A stretch of 64,000 nucleotides of DNA from Saprospiraceae bacterium (GTDB lineage Bacteria; Bacteroidota; Bacteroidia; Chitinophagales; Saprospiraceae). This document shows positions 48,556 to 57,307 of this stretch, in pieces. The translations under genes and the position numbers were made by a program. How positions within the stretch are numbered: the first letter of the stretch is position 1; each line of letters starts with the position of its first letter. The stretch is taken from NCBI GenBank assembly GCA_020627825.1, contig JAHDGD010000003.1:1-64000 (forward strand). The letters are read 5' to 3'. The notes beneath the pieces were generated by a model. It was not told where the DNA came from and did no database searches. It saw only the letters and a list, made by a program, of their open reading frames with translations.

Positions 48556-50895
48556 TTAACGTTCTTTATACTGCATTTTAGAATTTGAATATCTACCAAG
48601 TTGAATGATGTCATCGTTATTTAATTCAACTTTTTGGTTTTCAGGAATGATTACACCATTAAGAAGAGTTTCATAGAGTGCGATAATGTGTACTCTACCA
48701 TTCTCCAGAATGAGCATAGCATGTTTATCTTCCACATGTTCATCATTCCATTTTATAAACACATAACATTTAGCACTTCTTCCTATAAATACTTCCATTC
48801 CATTCTTCAACCATTTACTTATTGGCTTGACCATGCCATTATATTCTTGTGGAGAAAGATAAATCAATTCGAAATTTTCAAGAGAGGCAATAACTTTTAC
48901 GATAAGAGCACCTAGAATACCTCCTAATAATATGAAGCTAAGAAGCTTCGCTAATTCATCATTGGGAACTAACTCTAAAATTCCAAAATAAACACAATAA
49001 GCAACGATGCATGAGATCACTCCTCCAAGAATTCCTTTTTTCCACTCTATTGTAGAATATATCGATAAAATTATTCCAAAAAGGATGCCATACACTGTCC
49101 AGTTTATTAACCCGCTAAAGAAAACACTATATTGAACATTTCCTAAAAGTGTATATTGTAAAAAGAATCCACTGCCAAAGACTAAAAATGAGATGATAAC
49201 ACCTATGAACACCCTCAAGCTTACTCGAAGTGGTGAAAATTTTCGTGTACTACCTAACTCTTCAGCAACCGTAATCGCTCCTATTAAAGCAGTTCCCAGC
49301 AAGCCACCTTGAAAAGTTTGTTCTAAAAAAACGGACGTATTTTGCGCTATACTGGTAATGTTATTGAAAGCTGCAGTGGGATCTAGACTTGATTCATCAA
49401 AAAATGATTTTACATATTCGTTTAAACCATTCAATTTTGAAATTCGGAATAAACCACTATACAAGATCCAACCTATAAGTCCACCTAAAGAGCCGTACCA
49501 CAGCCAATTGTATATTTTAGAATTACCTTTTTGCGAGAAGAAGGCTGTTTGTGTTTCTTCTCCACCTTTTCCAGGACAAGGGTCTTGAAACTCCATACAA
49601 GATGGAAAATTGGGGCAATATCCTAGAGCATCCCATGTTTCAAGTGTCGTTATTTGATTGCATTTCACAACGACCTTATCACCCTCTTGAATAATATCTT
49701 GTGTTATGGGGTCCCGTTTTATTTTGTTTGCTTCAGGTACATATTTTACAACATGTTTCTTCAAGAATTCCCTTCTTTTAAAAAATGGAAGTAGGTAAAT
49801 AAGTAAGAATAGAGTACCGAATACCAATAATAAGCCGATTAATAATAACAAAAACCAGTTCATTCGATCCTCTTTCAAAACCCCTATATAAACAGGTTCA
49901 ATTGAGGCTCCTATTTTATATTCCTTTTGATCGTATTGTACACCAAAGTCTTTAGATTTCCATTGTAACAGAAGATTTCTTAATTCCCCTCTATATTCAT
50001 TACAAGAAGGTTTCGTATGGAAAACATAATCGTTATTGTACTCTGCTAATTGATCAACCAAAATTTTCGTAATACTACTCGGATCAGATGTAAAATAATG
50101 TTGATCTTCAAGAGCTTCCGTTAAAGACGGTAATTCTTTTAGAAAAGTAGAATCTACTCCATTCCCTATACCATAGGTTAAAATCATTAATTCATTTGTA
50201 ATATCTGCTACTCGTATTGCTTTATATACATCTTTGGATGTTGGTCTTTTCTTGTTATTTAGGCTATAGTAAGGATTTCTGAGGTTATCGTTTTTTCCAT
50301 CTGAAAGCAAAATCAAGATTTGTTTCCCTTCTTCTTCGGATAATTCTTCCACTTTATCAATCATCGCTCTGAATAAGTCGGTATCTTTTCCACCTCCTTC
50401 AGGTGTTGGATATTTACTCAATTCCTCATCTATATTAAATTTATTGATTTTAACGGAAGGAAAGATATCATCATGAAAAGCGGCAAGTTCGAATTTGGAG
50501 CCAACAGGTAGTGAAATCTGATTGATTACATCTTTTATGGTTTGTTTCGATTTACCAAGTCTATCATTTATTTTCATTGATCCACTGTAATCCAATAAAA
50601 ACAAAATGTTGATTTTAGTTTCTATATATCCTTCAGGAGGTGAAGCATTAAATCCAGTGATAGCTAATCTACATTCACCAAGGTCTTTCCCTGGGACTTG
50701 ATCAATAAACTTTATGGTATTTGCATTTATATTCGTATTCGGACCAGGAGGAGCACTTACATAAATATCAAGTATATTAAGCGAATCATCTTGACTGATT
50801 CGAGTAATCTTAATACTATCTTGAGCAGTGAGAATTGGAACAGATAGGAAAAATATAAAAAATGTGAAAAAATATCGTTGAAGGTATAATCTCAT
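48556..50895 (-). CDS. VWA / RING-like / multi-pass membrane / FHA protein (candidate E3 or receptor)
   Basis: 779 aa. A signal peptide (1-24) precedes a periplasmic VWA domain with an intact MIDAS (DYSGS at 102-106, Thr172, Asp199). After a helix (346-371) a cytoplasmic segment at 391-440 reads DPITQDII..GDKVVVKCNQ..ETWDALGYCPNFPSC, matching the spacing of prokaryotic RING/U-box treble clefs but with the first Cys pair replaced by D-P-I-T. Further helices follow (about 463-482, 528-545, 559-585, 590-612, 620-642, 650-672). The C-terminus is an FHA domain (696-775, IGRSAKCYV, H..V...HA). Topology puts RING-like and FHA parts inside. It is 1 bp from the JAB gene. The natural candidate for the missing E3. 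Confidence 0.82.
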   Translation of the reverse strand: MRLYLQRYFFTFFIFFLSVPILTAQDSIKITRISQDDSLNILDIYVSAPPGPNTNINANTIKFIDQVPGKDLGECRLAITGFNASPPEGYIETKINILFLLDYSGSMKINDRLGKSKQTIKDVINQISLPVGSKFELAAFHDDIFPSVKINKFNIDEELSKYPTPEGGGKDTDLFRAMIDKVEELSEEEGKQILILLSDGKNDNLRNPYYSLNNKKRPTSKDVYKAIRVADITNELMILTYGIGNGVDSTFLKELPSLTEALEDQHYFTSDPSSITKILVDQLAEYNNDYVFHTKPSCNEYRGELRNLLLQWKSKDFGVQYDQKEYKIGASIEPVYIGVLKEDRMNWFLLLLIGLLLVFGTLFLLIYLLPFFKRREFLKKHVVKYVPEANKIKRDPITQDIIQEGDKVVVKCNQITTLETWDALGYCPNFPSCMEFQDPCPGKGGEETQTAFFSQKGNSKIYNWLWYGSLGGLIGWILYSGLFRISKLNGLNEYVKSFFDESSLDPTAAFNNITSIAQNTSVFLEQTFQGGLLGTALIGAITVAEELGSTRKFSPLRVSLRVFIGVIISFLVFGSGFFLQYTLLGNVQYSVFFSGLINWTVYGILFGIILSIYSTIEWKKGILGGVISCIVAYCVYFGILELVPNDELAKLLSFILLGGILGALIVKVIASLENFELIYLSPQEYNGMVKPISKWLKNGMEVFIGRSAKCYVFIKWNDEHVEDKHAMLILENGRVHIIALYETLLNGVIIPENQKVELNNDDIIQLGRYSNSKMQYKER

Positions 50896-50896
50896 T

Positions 50897-52975
50897 TTAA
50901 TTTAAATTAGAATTCTCAATATCAACCCACTGGAACCATCCTACTCCTTCTTTTCTATCTGTAGAATTATTCATTCTTCCTGAAGATTGTCTTGTAAAAA
51001 TTGACATATCTAGTCCTTTTGTTAAACTATCAATTTCCATAGCAACTTGATAATCAGAAGGAAAGTGTCGTTGTACGGATAAATCACTTGTAGATAAAAA
51101 CAAACCATGGCCAGGGTGGGTATGGAACCAACCTATAACTTCTAGATCTGGATTTTTATCCTGAGCATCACCTAGTTCATCTACAATTGTTTTTGTACCT
51201 ATTTCTATTTTAAATACATCATTGTATTCAGGAACAAATGGCACAAATTTTTCTACAAGTACTTGTAAAGCATCCTGATGATCAGAAAACCTTCCCATCA
51301 TAAAACCTCCCACCTCTGGTATAGCACCTTGCAATTCGTTTTGAATACCATCACTGGAACTTTCCGCAAGAAAAGCGTCCAAATCACCAATAAATTCAGG
51401 AGTTAAGTATACATTTTGAATTTTGGAATCAAGCCAAATATGTGAAAGATTTAGATTAACTGTTTTGTTAGCATTAACCAACTTTACAAAGTCAGCATAA
51501 GGTATTGGTTTACCAGCTACTTTTTTCTTCGTAATCTTTATTTTTCTAGAGGACAAACCTGTGCTTCTTGCAACTGATGATTTTGGTGTCAATTCTGAAG
51601 CTTTTCGTAATGCTGTTTTTTGTCCAATCACAATTTTTCCTTTCTTTTCACTATTCGATGTTGGGACAGAATCGTTTGTTGTCAATTTCCCAGGTTTAGT
51701 ATCCATTGATTGTTCAGCAGTTACTTTATTTTGGGCCATTTTTTGCTGAATTTTTTTCTTATTCTCCGCTTGACGTTTTTCTTTATTGCGTTTGTTAAGA
51801 AAGGCAAATACACCTAGACTTACCAATAGAAAGCTAAGGGCATAGATCAATAATTTTGTATTGCTTTTTTTCTGCGCTTTATTTTCTAACAATGCCGCTG
51901 TTTTATATACTTCCAATCCTTGTGCGTTGACAATATTCAATTCATTGAATGCTCCTTTAATTCTATTTTCATTCAGTAATCCTGCACTTAGTTCCACAGC
52001 TGAATCTCTGGTAAAAGCAGGTATATTTATTGTATTGAGCAGATTCATTTCTTCTTCTCCTACCTTTTTCAGGTTTAGCTGCAAAGGCATTTCAGTATTT
52101 GCAACCTTGATAATTGAAATGTCATCCTTATGAATAATCGACAAGTTGTATAACTTAAAATCTTCTTCTTCAGGCTCATCTTTGTAAAGACTATCTACAA
52201 TAGCTTTCACATCCTCTACTAATTTCTCATTATCTAGTTCATCAATATCATCAGAATCTGATCCTCTAGCATCAACTAACTTCGATTCATCAAGTTTTTT
52301 TTGCTCTTTTTCAAGCATCTCTCTCGCTTCAATAACAGTTTCTGCTTTATTGGCTAGTTTTACATATCGATTAGCCTTTGGTAATTCTCCATATGTTGTC
52401 AGAAACTCTTCAACTTCGGATTTGCTTTCTGTATCTACTTCTCGCCATATTTTCCCGATGTCACTTGAAGAAAGTTCTTCTAACTTATCAGACGGAGTAA
52501 CGATCCTAAAAGACTGTGTAAACTGCCCTTTACCCCCTTTGTACGTAAAAGGAATATTTAGCTTGACATCTCCTTTACCCTCAATTTCAAAATAAATTTC
52601 ACGAATATAATTTTCGATAGGTTTTAAAGAAACTACTTTTGTTTTCTGATTTATGGCAGCTTTTGCTTTCGAGTCAAATTTAATTTCTTCTGTATCAAAC
52701 GAAATTTCAGGTTGTCCTTCCATCTCATACCATAAGAAGTTACTCATATGGAGAATAAAACTATTTACATCAGATTCCACTTCAACTTCTCCGCCATTTC
52801 CATCGAAAGAAACAGTGGGTTTACCAGGAAGATTATGTTTAAGTTCTACAGAAAACTGACCTACTTTTTTAGTCCCATCTAGAATTTTAATCTTTTGTTG
52901 AGCATGAGATACACTACAAAAAATAAGAAAGATTGACACATAAAAAGCTCTTACAATTGGTTTCGGAGGTTTCAT
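50897..52975 (-). CDS. Membrane-anchored JAB/JAMM isopeptidase-like protein
   Basis: 692 aa. A signal peptide (ending S-H-A-Q), a periplasmic beta-rich and helical region (27-370), one membrane helix (about 375-393), then a basic cytoplasmic segment and a C-terminal JAB domain (about 515-685). The JAMM zinc site is complete: Glu554 (PEVGG), His618, His620, Ser628, Asp631 (HTHPGHGLFLSTSD). JAB enzymes cleave Ub-like chains or mature Ub-like precursors. Between helix and JAB lie two copies of the shared motif (KIVIGQK 447-453; KIKITKKK 478-485). Neighbours: E2 3 bp upstream, VWA/FHA 1 bp downstream. Anchoring the isopeptidase in the membrane is unusual. Confidence 0.88.
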   Translation of the reverse strand: MKPPKPIVRAFYVSIFLIFCSVSHAQQKIKILDGTKKVGQFSVELKHNLPGKPTVSFDGNGGEVEVESDVNSFILHMSNFLWYEMEGQPEISFDTEEIKFDSKAKAAINQKTKVVSLKPIENYIREIYFEIEGKGDVKLNIPFTYKGGKGQFTQSFRIVTPSDKLEELSSSDIGKIWREVDTESKSEVEEFLTTYGELPKANRYVKLANKAETVIEAREMLEKEQKKLDESKLVDARGSDSDDIDELDNEKLVEDVKAIVDSLYKDEPEEEDFKLYNLSIIHKDDISIIKVANTEMPLQLNLKKVGEEEMNLLNTINIPAFTRDSAVELSAGLLNENRIKGAFNELNIVNAQGLEVYKTAALLENKAQKKSNTKLLIYALSFLLVSLGVFAFLNKRNKEKRQAENKKKIQQKMAQNKVTAEQSMDTKPGKLTTNDSVPTSNSEKKGKIVIGQKTALRKASELTPKSSVARSTGLSSRKIKITKKKVAGKPIPYADFVKLVNANKTVNLNLSHIWLDSKIQNVYLTPEFIGDLDAFLAESSSDGIQNELQGAIPEVGGFMMGRFSDHQDALQVLVEKFVPFVPEYNDVFKIEIGTKTIVDELGDAQDKNPDLEVIGWFHTHPGHGLFLSTSDLSVQRHFPSDYQVAMEIDSLTKGLDMSIFTRQSSGRMNNSTDRKEGVGWFQWVDIENSNLN

Positions 52976-52978
52976 TGT

Positions 52979-53779
52979 TTACTTTTTATTTATGACAATT
53001 TTTTTGGGGCCTGCTTTAATTTTTTTCAAAATACTGATCCTCTTTTTTCCATCTGACGGGGTCGTATCATCGGAATCATCAGAAGAAATTTCATCTGGAG
53101 GAGGTTTTTGCTCCATATTGAGTTCAACCTTTTGAACAGTTTTTTCTTCTGCCTCCATTTTAGGTAAAACTGCGTTGTCAATTTCGGAAACGATGCCTTC
53201 AGGTTCACCACCTTTTATAAGTGGTGTATTATCAATAACTATATCTTTATATTTATTTACTATCCCATTGGGTTCAGCATAAGCCATTACCCACTTAGCA
53301 GAATGAATATCTTCTGGAAAAGGAGGAGTGTTTTCAGCATGATATTGCTTATACTGAAGAATTTCACCAATTCTTATAATCAAAAGATATAGATCAAATC
53401 CAAGACCAAAACCTTTTGTATTTCCACAAATTCGTCCTTTGTATTTTCCATCTGACTTGATATTCGGATGCCATACATTAGTTTGCATGTATAATTCAGG
53501 AGCTTCTATTGGATATCGAGGAGGGAAAGTTATTCTTGCTGTATGTTTAAAGCCGTAAACAGGTGTTTGATCATTATTTATAGCAGTAATACTTCTAAAC
53601 AAAAAATGGACATGATATACACATGGAATCTTCAATGGACTTCTTGTTTCTATGACCTCCCATTCTATAACATCACTATCTAATTCGAACATAGACAAGT
53701 GATCTTTTGCTAACCTTTTATAGAAAGGATTCTTTTTAAATAAACCACTGTTAAAATCGTAAGTAGGTTTCTTGTTCAT
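52979..53779 (-). CDS. E2 ubiquitin-conjugating-enzyme-like protein
   Basis: 266 aa. The UBC fold is recognisable at about 15-175: FPPRYPIEAP (E2 'PxxYP..pP'), HPNI (104-107, the HPN triad that forms the oxyanion hole in eukaryotic E2s) and candidate catalytic Cys118 in RICGN, placed 14 residues after His104. This is the arrangement of a true conjugating E2. The C-terminal about 75 residues are charged and disordered, ending KKIVINKK, the motif shared with other proteins of the region. It lies between the Ub-like (22 bp) and JAB (3 bp) genes. Confidence 0.88.
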   Translation of the reverse strand: MNKKPTYDFNSGLFKKNPFYKRLAKDHLSMFELDSDVIEWEVIETRSPLKIPCVYHVHFLFRSITAINNDQTPVYGFKHTARITFPPRYPIEAPELYMQTNVWHPNIKSDGKYKGRICGNTKGFGLGFDLYLLIIRIGEILQYKQYHAENTPPFPEDIHSAKWVMAYAEPNGIVNKYKDIVIDNTPLIKGGEPEGIVSEIDNAVLPKMEAEEKTVQKVELNMEQKPPPDEISSDDSDDTTPSDGKKRISILKKIKAGPKKIVINKK

Positions 53780-53801
53780 ATGTGAAAATTTAGGCTAGTT
53801 T

Positions 53802-54086
53802 TTACTCTTTTCCTGGTACAAGTCTAGGTGCTAGGTATAATGTATCTCCATCTTGAATTTGTAAATCAAATAAAGTTTTTGTATCCCCTATTGATACATT
53901 TTTCCTTTTAAATATTAAGTCATAAACATAAGGCTGTCCTTCAGGATCTACTCTAGGAGCTACTTCAGCACTTAATAATTCGTCTTTAATTTCTTTACCT
54001 GTAGAATAAATTGGTAATTCTACTTCAATCTCGTCGCCGCTTGGCATAACTCGAATGATAATCGCAATAACTTCTGAATTCGACAT
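53802..54086 (-). CDS. YukD-like ubiquitin-fold protein (candidate modifier)
   Basis: 94 aa, beta-grasp pattern: strand IAIIIRV, strand EIEVELP, helix KEIKDELLSA, strands YDLIFKR and TLYLAPR, with the turn QIQDGDTL typical of Ub-like folds. The best family likeness is YukD/EsaB, which occurs with E1/E2 in some bacteria. The C-terminus is P-R-L-V-P-G-K-E: a single Gly92 followed by two residues, no Gly-Gly. The JAB might trim Lys-Glu to expose Gly92, or the protein may not be conjugated. It sits between E1 (24 bp) and E2 (22 bp). Confidence 0.8.
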   Translation of the reverse strand: MSNSEVIAIIIRVMPSGDEIEVELPIYSTGKEIKDELLSAEVAPRVDPEGQPYVYDLIFKRKNVSIGDTKTLFDLQIQDGDTLYLAPRLVPGKE

Positions 54087-54110
54087 TTGTATTATTTATT
54101 GGTTTTTATT

Positions 54111-55319
54111 CTAAAATGTTAAATAAGGTTCATCTTTCGTACATTCTACAAAGAAGATATCCTTTTCAGTCTCTACAGTCAAAATCTGTAAAGGTGGCAC
54201 TCCACAAGCTTTCAAACTCACTTTCCCATCTTCGAAATCCTCGCTAATGTAATCAACATATTTCGTAATTCCTAGTACTTCCCCTATTTCTTCTTGATAT
54301 TCTGCTTGGGCAACTTCACTAAAATGAGGTTCAGGAATAAGAACTTTATGAGATTTATCCGTACTCATTGACGTAACCTCCGTGATGATTTTGTAATTCA
54401 AACTTATGGAAATCTGCTCAGCTTTTAGCTGTTTTTTTATTTTTTTAATGGCATCTTCCACTGTGTCTTCATGAGTCAAATTTTTCATACGTATTATCTC
54501 ATCTTTTTGCAATGCATAATGACTTTCGCATTCATCTTTTAATGGAGGAGAAGCAAAATTCACAATCCAATTATTCATCCCATCGTATGTAAACTGTTCA
54601 CCCATCATGGATTTATCCTCATAATTATGAATAATCTTTAAAGCTTCTTGAACTTGCATTGCCGCTATAATGGAAGACGATATAGGTGTTGTAGGCACTC
54701 TACCTGCTGAACTATTCCTTTGCGCAACATCAGCACAACCTAATTTGGTACGAATATTTGCCCAGTCTGTATCCGTCAAAGCACATTCGTAACAAGAAAC
54801 CTCATTTTTGTAAACATTCAATTGACCCGACATATTCAAAATCGCTCCATCAATCCATACTTTGCCTGTCTTATAAGCATAACGGTTTATAAATAATCGA
54901 GCTATCCGATTATCCAAACATCCTATTATCACATCCATTCTGTCGAAAACACCAAGTCCTACATCAATCATAATATCACCATTAACAGCTTGAACGTTAA
55001 TATTGGGATTCATCTCTTTTATTCTTTCTGCTGCTATAAGACTTTTAAACTTGTCTCTTTTTATATCCTTTTCTCTGAAAAGAACTGATCTGCATAGATT
55101 AGCATATTCAATTGTATCAAAATCAACAATAAAAATATTCCCCACATTCATCAAGGCTAAATTCTTAAGTACTTCATTTCCCAATGCCCCAGCACCTACT
55201 ACCATTACTTTGGCATTTGCCACTTTGTCTGCATCCCACCAAGACATTAATCTAAACGTATCGTCCCAGTGTTCTCCCTTCTTACTGATATTCTGAAGAT
55301 TCAATTTTTTCTTTGCCAT
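54111..55319 (-). CDS. E1-like activating enzyme (ThiF/UBA superfamily)
   Basis: 402 aa. An ATP-binding Rossmann fold with VVGAGALGN (GxGxxG at 42-47), the acidic DFD (66-68), N74 and R77 (YANLCR), and CLDNRIAR (134-141), all adenylation residues. CYEC (176-179) would be half of a zinc site, with C264 possibly completing it. GCADVA (Cys195) aligns with the catalytic Cys loop of UBA3/UBA2-type E1s and is followed by VPTTPISSSII..QVQEAL, the typical E1 helix. A C-terminal region (about 285-402) could be an E2-recruiting domain. It would adenylate the Ub-like protein and pass it to the E2. Confidence 0.9.
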   Translation of the reverse strand: MAKKKLNLQNISKKGEHWDDTFRLMSWWDADKVANAKVMVVGAGALGNEVLKNLALMNVGNIFIVDFDTIEYANLCRSVLFREKDIKRDKFKSLIAAERIKEMNPNINVQAVNGDIMIDVGLGVFDRMDVIIGCLDNRIARLFINRYAYKTGKVWIDGAILNMSGQLNVYKNEVSCYECALTDTDWANIRTKLGCADVAQRNSSAGRVPTTPISSSIIAAMQVQEALKIIHNYEDKSMMGEQFTYDGMNNWIVNFASPPLKDECESHYALQKDEIIRMKNLTHEDTVEDAIKKIKKQLKAEQISISLNYKIITEVTSMSTDKSHKVLIPEPHFSEVAQAEYQEEIGEVLGITKYVDYISEDFEDGKVSLKACGVPPLQILTVETEKDIFFVECTKDEPYLTF

Positions 55320-55321
55320 GT

Positions 55322-57307
55322 CTATTTTTTCTTAATCACAATTTTAGGTTTCTTGACAATCTTAGCTTTTGGAGGAGCTGATTCTGTTTTTTCTTTGGGC
55401 TTTGAGCCCAAAACTATCTTTGCTTTTGGTTTTATGGAAACTTTAGGTTTTTTAGGTGCTGGCTCTTCAGGCGGTGCGGAAATCTCTTCCTTCTTTTTTG
55501 CTTTGATTTTGGTTTTAATCACGCGCTTTGGCTTAGGAGCTTCTTCTTGCTGACCTGATTCATCATCACCTTCTCCTTCCAACAGTCTTTTTATCGCCTC
55601 ATCTTCTTCATCCAATGCGGGTTCCATCTCACTAACTTGTTCTTTCTGAACATCATTTTTTGGGGCTTGACCCCCACTATTATCAGACGAATCACTTATC
55701 CCTAGAATTGCAAGTGCTTCTTTTCGAGCATCATCATCTGCCTCTGATCCGCTAGATTTAACATTGATTTTCAAGTCTCGTTTCACCTTCTTTTTCAGGC
55801 TCATCTTTTTCCTTGTCCCATCACTTGCTTTATACTCTACTGGACCATAAGTTTCGATCAACTTATCTATAAAATCCAGACCAAGCTCATATTGCTCATG
55901 TTGAGCACGCGCCCAACTTTCCGTAATCATATCTACATCAATAGTTGCAAACATAGCTTTATACTGAGCTTTTGAAAGAACGGAACGCATCTCAACACCA
56001 TCTATATAATGAGAAATTGCTGCATCAGCTAACTGGATAAATTTAACTTTTAATATGTTGCTATTTTTTATCCACTTCTTTATATCATCCCACTCATCGA
56101 ATAATGAAGCATCATTTATTGACAATTTTTTTCGATCCATGGCCAATATGGTTGGAATCTGCATAACCAATTCACCTAACTGATCCATTGTTATGGCTAA
56201 TATATCGATTGCTTTCTTCCGATCCACGTTTACTGCTTTCAGTTTACGCCCATTGTCATTAATCAGGTGTGGAATAATCCGTTTAAACAATGATTTATTG
56301 TATTCCGACAGATTCGCATAATCCGTTTTTGCCATCGCTAGGCTGTCACCGCCTTCTGCAGCATTCAATAAAGAATCTACACTTTTCGAACCGCTTTTCT
56401 TCAGCCCTCTTGCAACAGCTTTAGATTTCTGACCAGTAGCTCTGAAATAATGAGCTTTTGTAATGGTTTTGTCTTTATGATTTCGCTTCCATTCCAGCCA
56501 AGTTCTAGACATCAACAATTGCAATTTTCTCAACTGATCGCTATCTTGCAGCAACATAAGCATGAGCTCTTTTCCAAGATCATCAGCTACTACACTTTTC
56601 ACCAATTTAGAAGGTGCGTTTATTGCAAGACTTAATCCATTATTATCTAAGAATTTCAGTTTATGCATTCCCATATTCAAAGCCTTGTGAAACTTTGGAT
56701 CTTCTCTGAGTTTTGGAGACTTAAAATCATCGCGATCAAATGCAGTTACAAAAAACAACGGCAATAGTTTTTCTGAGTATGCACGATAAATCAGCCTAAA
56801 GAACTTGTGTCTCTGACGAGGATCAACATCCATATCAAAAACGTCAATCATATCATCTATAGCAATAAGAATGTTGATTTCTCTATCGCCTATAATACGT
56901 TCAATAACCCTTACTAAACCGTAATCATTTTTCATTAGTTGTTGATAAACTTCTTCCTCCATACTGGGAATAATTTTATCACTAATTTTATTAACCGGAT
57001 TTACGATGGCTTTTGCAAGCGCTAAAACAGGATTTGTATCAGGCATCATAAAAACACATCGCCAACTACTCCCATTGTACCCATCAAAAGGTTTCTGTCG
57101 TAAATTTGGAATAAGGCCTGCACGGATAAGAGAAGTTTTACCCATTTTGGGTTCGCCTATTATACTAATAAGTTTACGTTGACGGATCTTAAGTTTGAGG
57201 GTTGAAATATCTTTTTCTCTGCCGAAAAACAAATTGTCTTCATCCTCTAAATAAGGACGATAGAACCCATTTTCAAAACCAGGATATGGATTAACTATTT
57301 TCAGCAT
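55322..57307 (-). CDS. nSTAND1-type STAND ATPase with lysine-rich tail
   Basis: 661 aa, first gene of the operon. Begins NPYPGFENG..YLEDEDNLFFGREKDI, the diagnostic start of nSTAND1 NTPases. Walker A is GEPKMGKTS (51-59) and Walker B is LIAIDDMID (147-155). The middle is helical. From about 515 the sequence is charged and disordered; 588-661 is Lys/Pro-rich with several copies of the shared motif and ends PKIVIKKK. There are no TPR, WD or effector domains, so the tail replaces the usual sensor or effector. STAND proteins act as ligand-triggered switches; a regulator of the pathway is inferred. Confidence 0.85.
   Translation of the reverse strand: MLKIVNPYPGFENGFYRPYLEDEDNLFFGREKDISTLKLKIRQRKLISIIGEPKMGKTSLIRAGLIPNLRQKPFDGYNGSSWRCVFMMPDTNPVLALAKAIVNPVNKISDKIIPSMEEEVYQQLMKNDYGLVRVIERIIGDREINILIAIDDMIDVFDMDVDPRQRHKFFRLIYRAYSEKLLPLFFVTAFDRDDFKSPKLREDPKFHKALNMGMHKLKFLDNNGLSLAINAPSKLVKSVVADDLGKELMLMLLQDSDQLRKLQLLMSRTWLEWKRNHKDKTITKAHYFRATGQKSKAVARGLKKSGSKSVDSLLNAAEGGDSLAMAKTDYANLSEYNKSLFKRIIPHLINDNGRKLKAVNVDRKKAIDILAITMDQLGELVMQIPTILAMDRKKLSINDASLFDEWDDIKKWIKNSNILKVKFIQLADAAISHYIDGVEMRSVLSKAQYKAMFATIDVDMITESWARAQHEQYELGLDFIDKLIETYGPVEYKASDGTRKKMSLKKKVKRDLKINVKSSGSEADDDARKEALAILGISDSSDNSGGQAPKNDVQKEQVSEMEPALDEEDEAIKRLLEGEGDDESGQQEEAPKPKRVIKTKIKAKKKEEISAPPEEPAPKKPKVSIKPKAKIVLGSKPKEKTESAPPKAKIVKKPKIVIKKK
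55394..55412. repeat. TTTGGGC...GCCCAAA palindrome inside the STAND gene
   Basis: TTTGGGC-TTTGA-GCCCAAA within the lysine-rich tail codons. The same arms as the intergenic terminators; a possible attenuator near the 3' end of the first operon gene. Confidence 0.55.
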
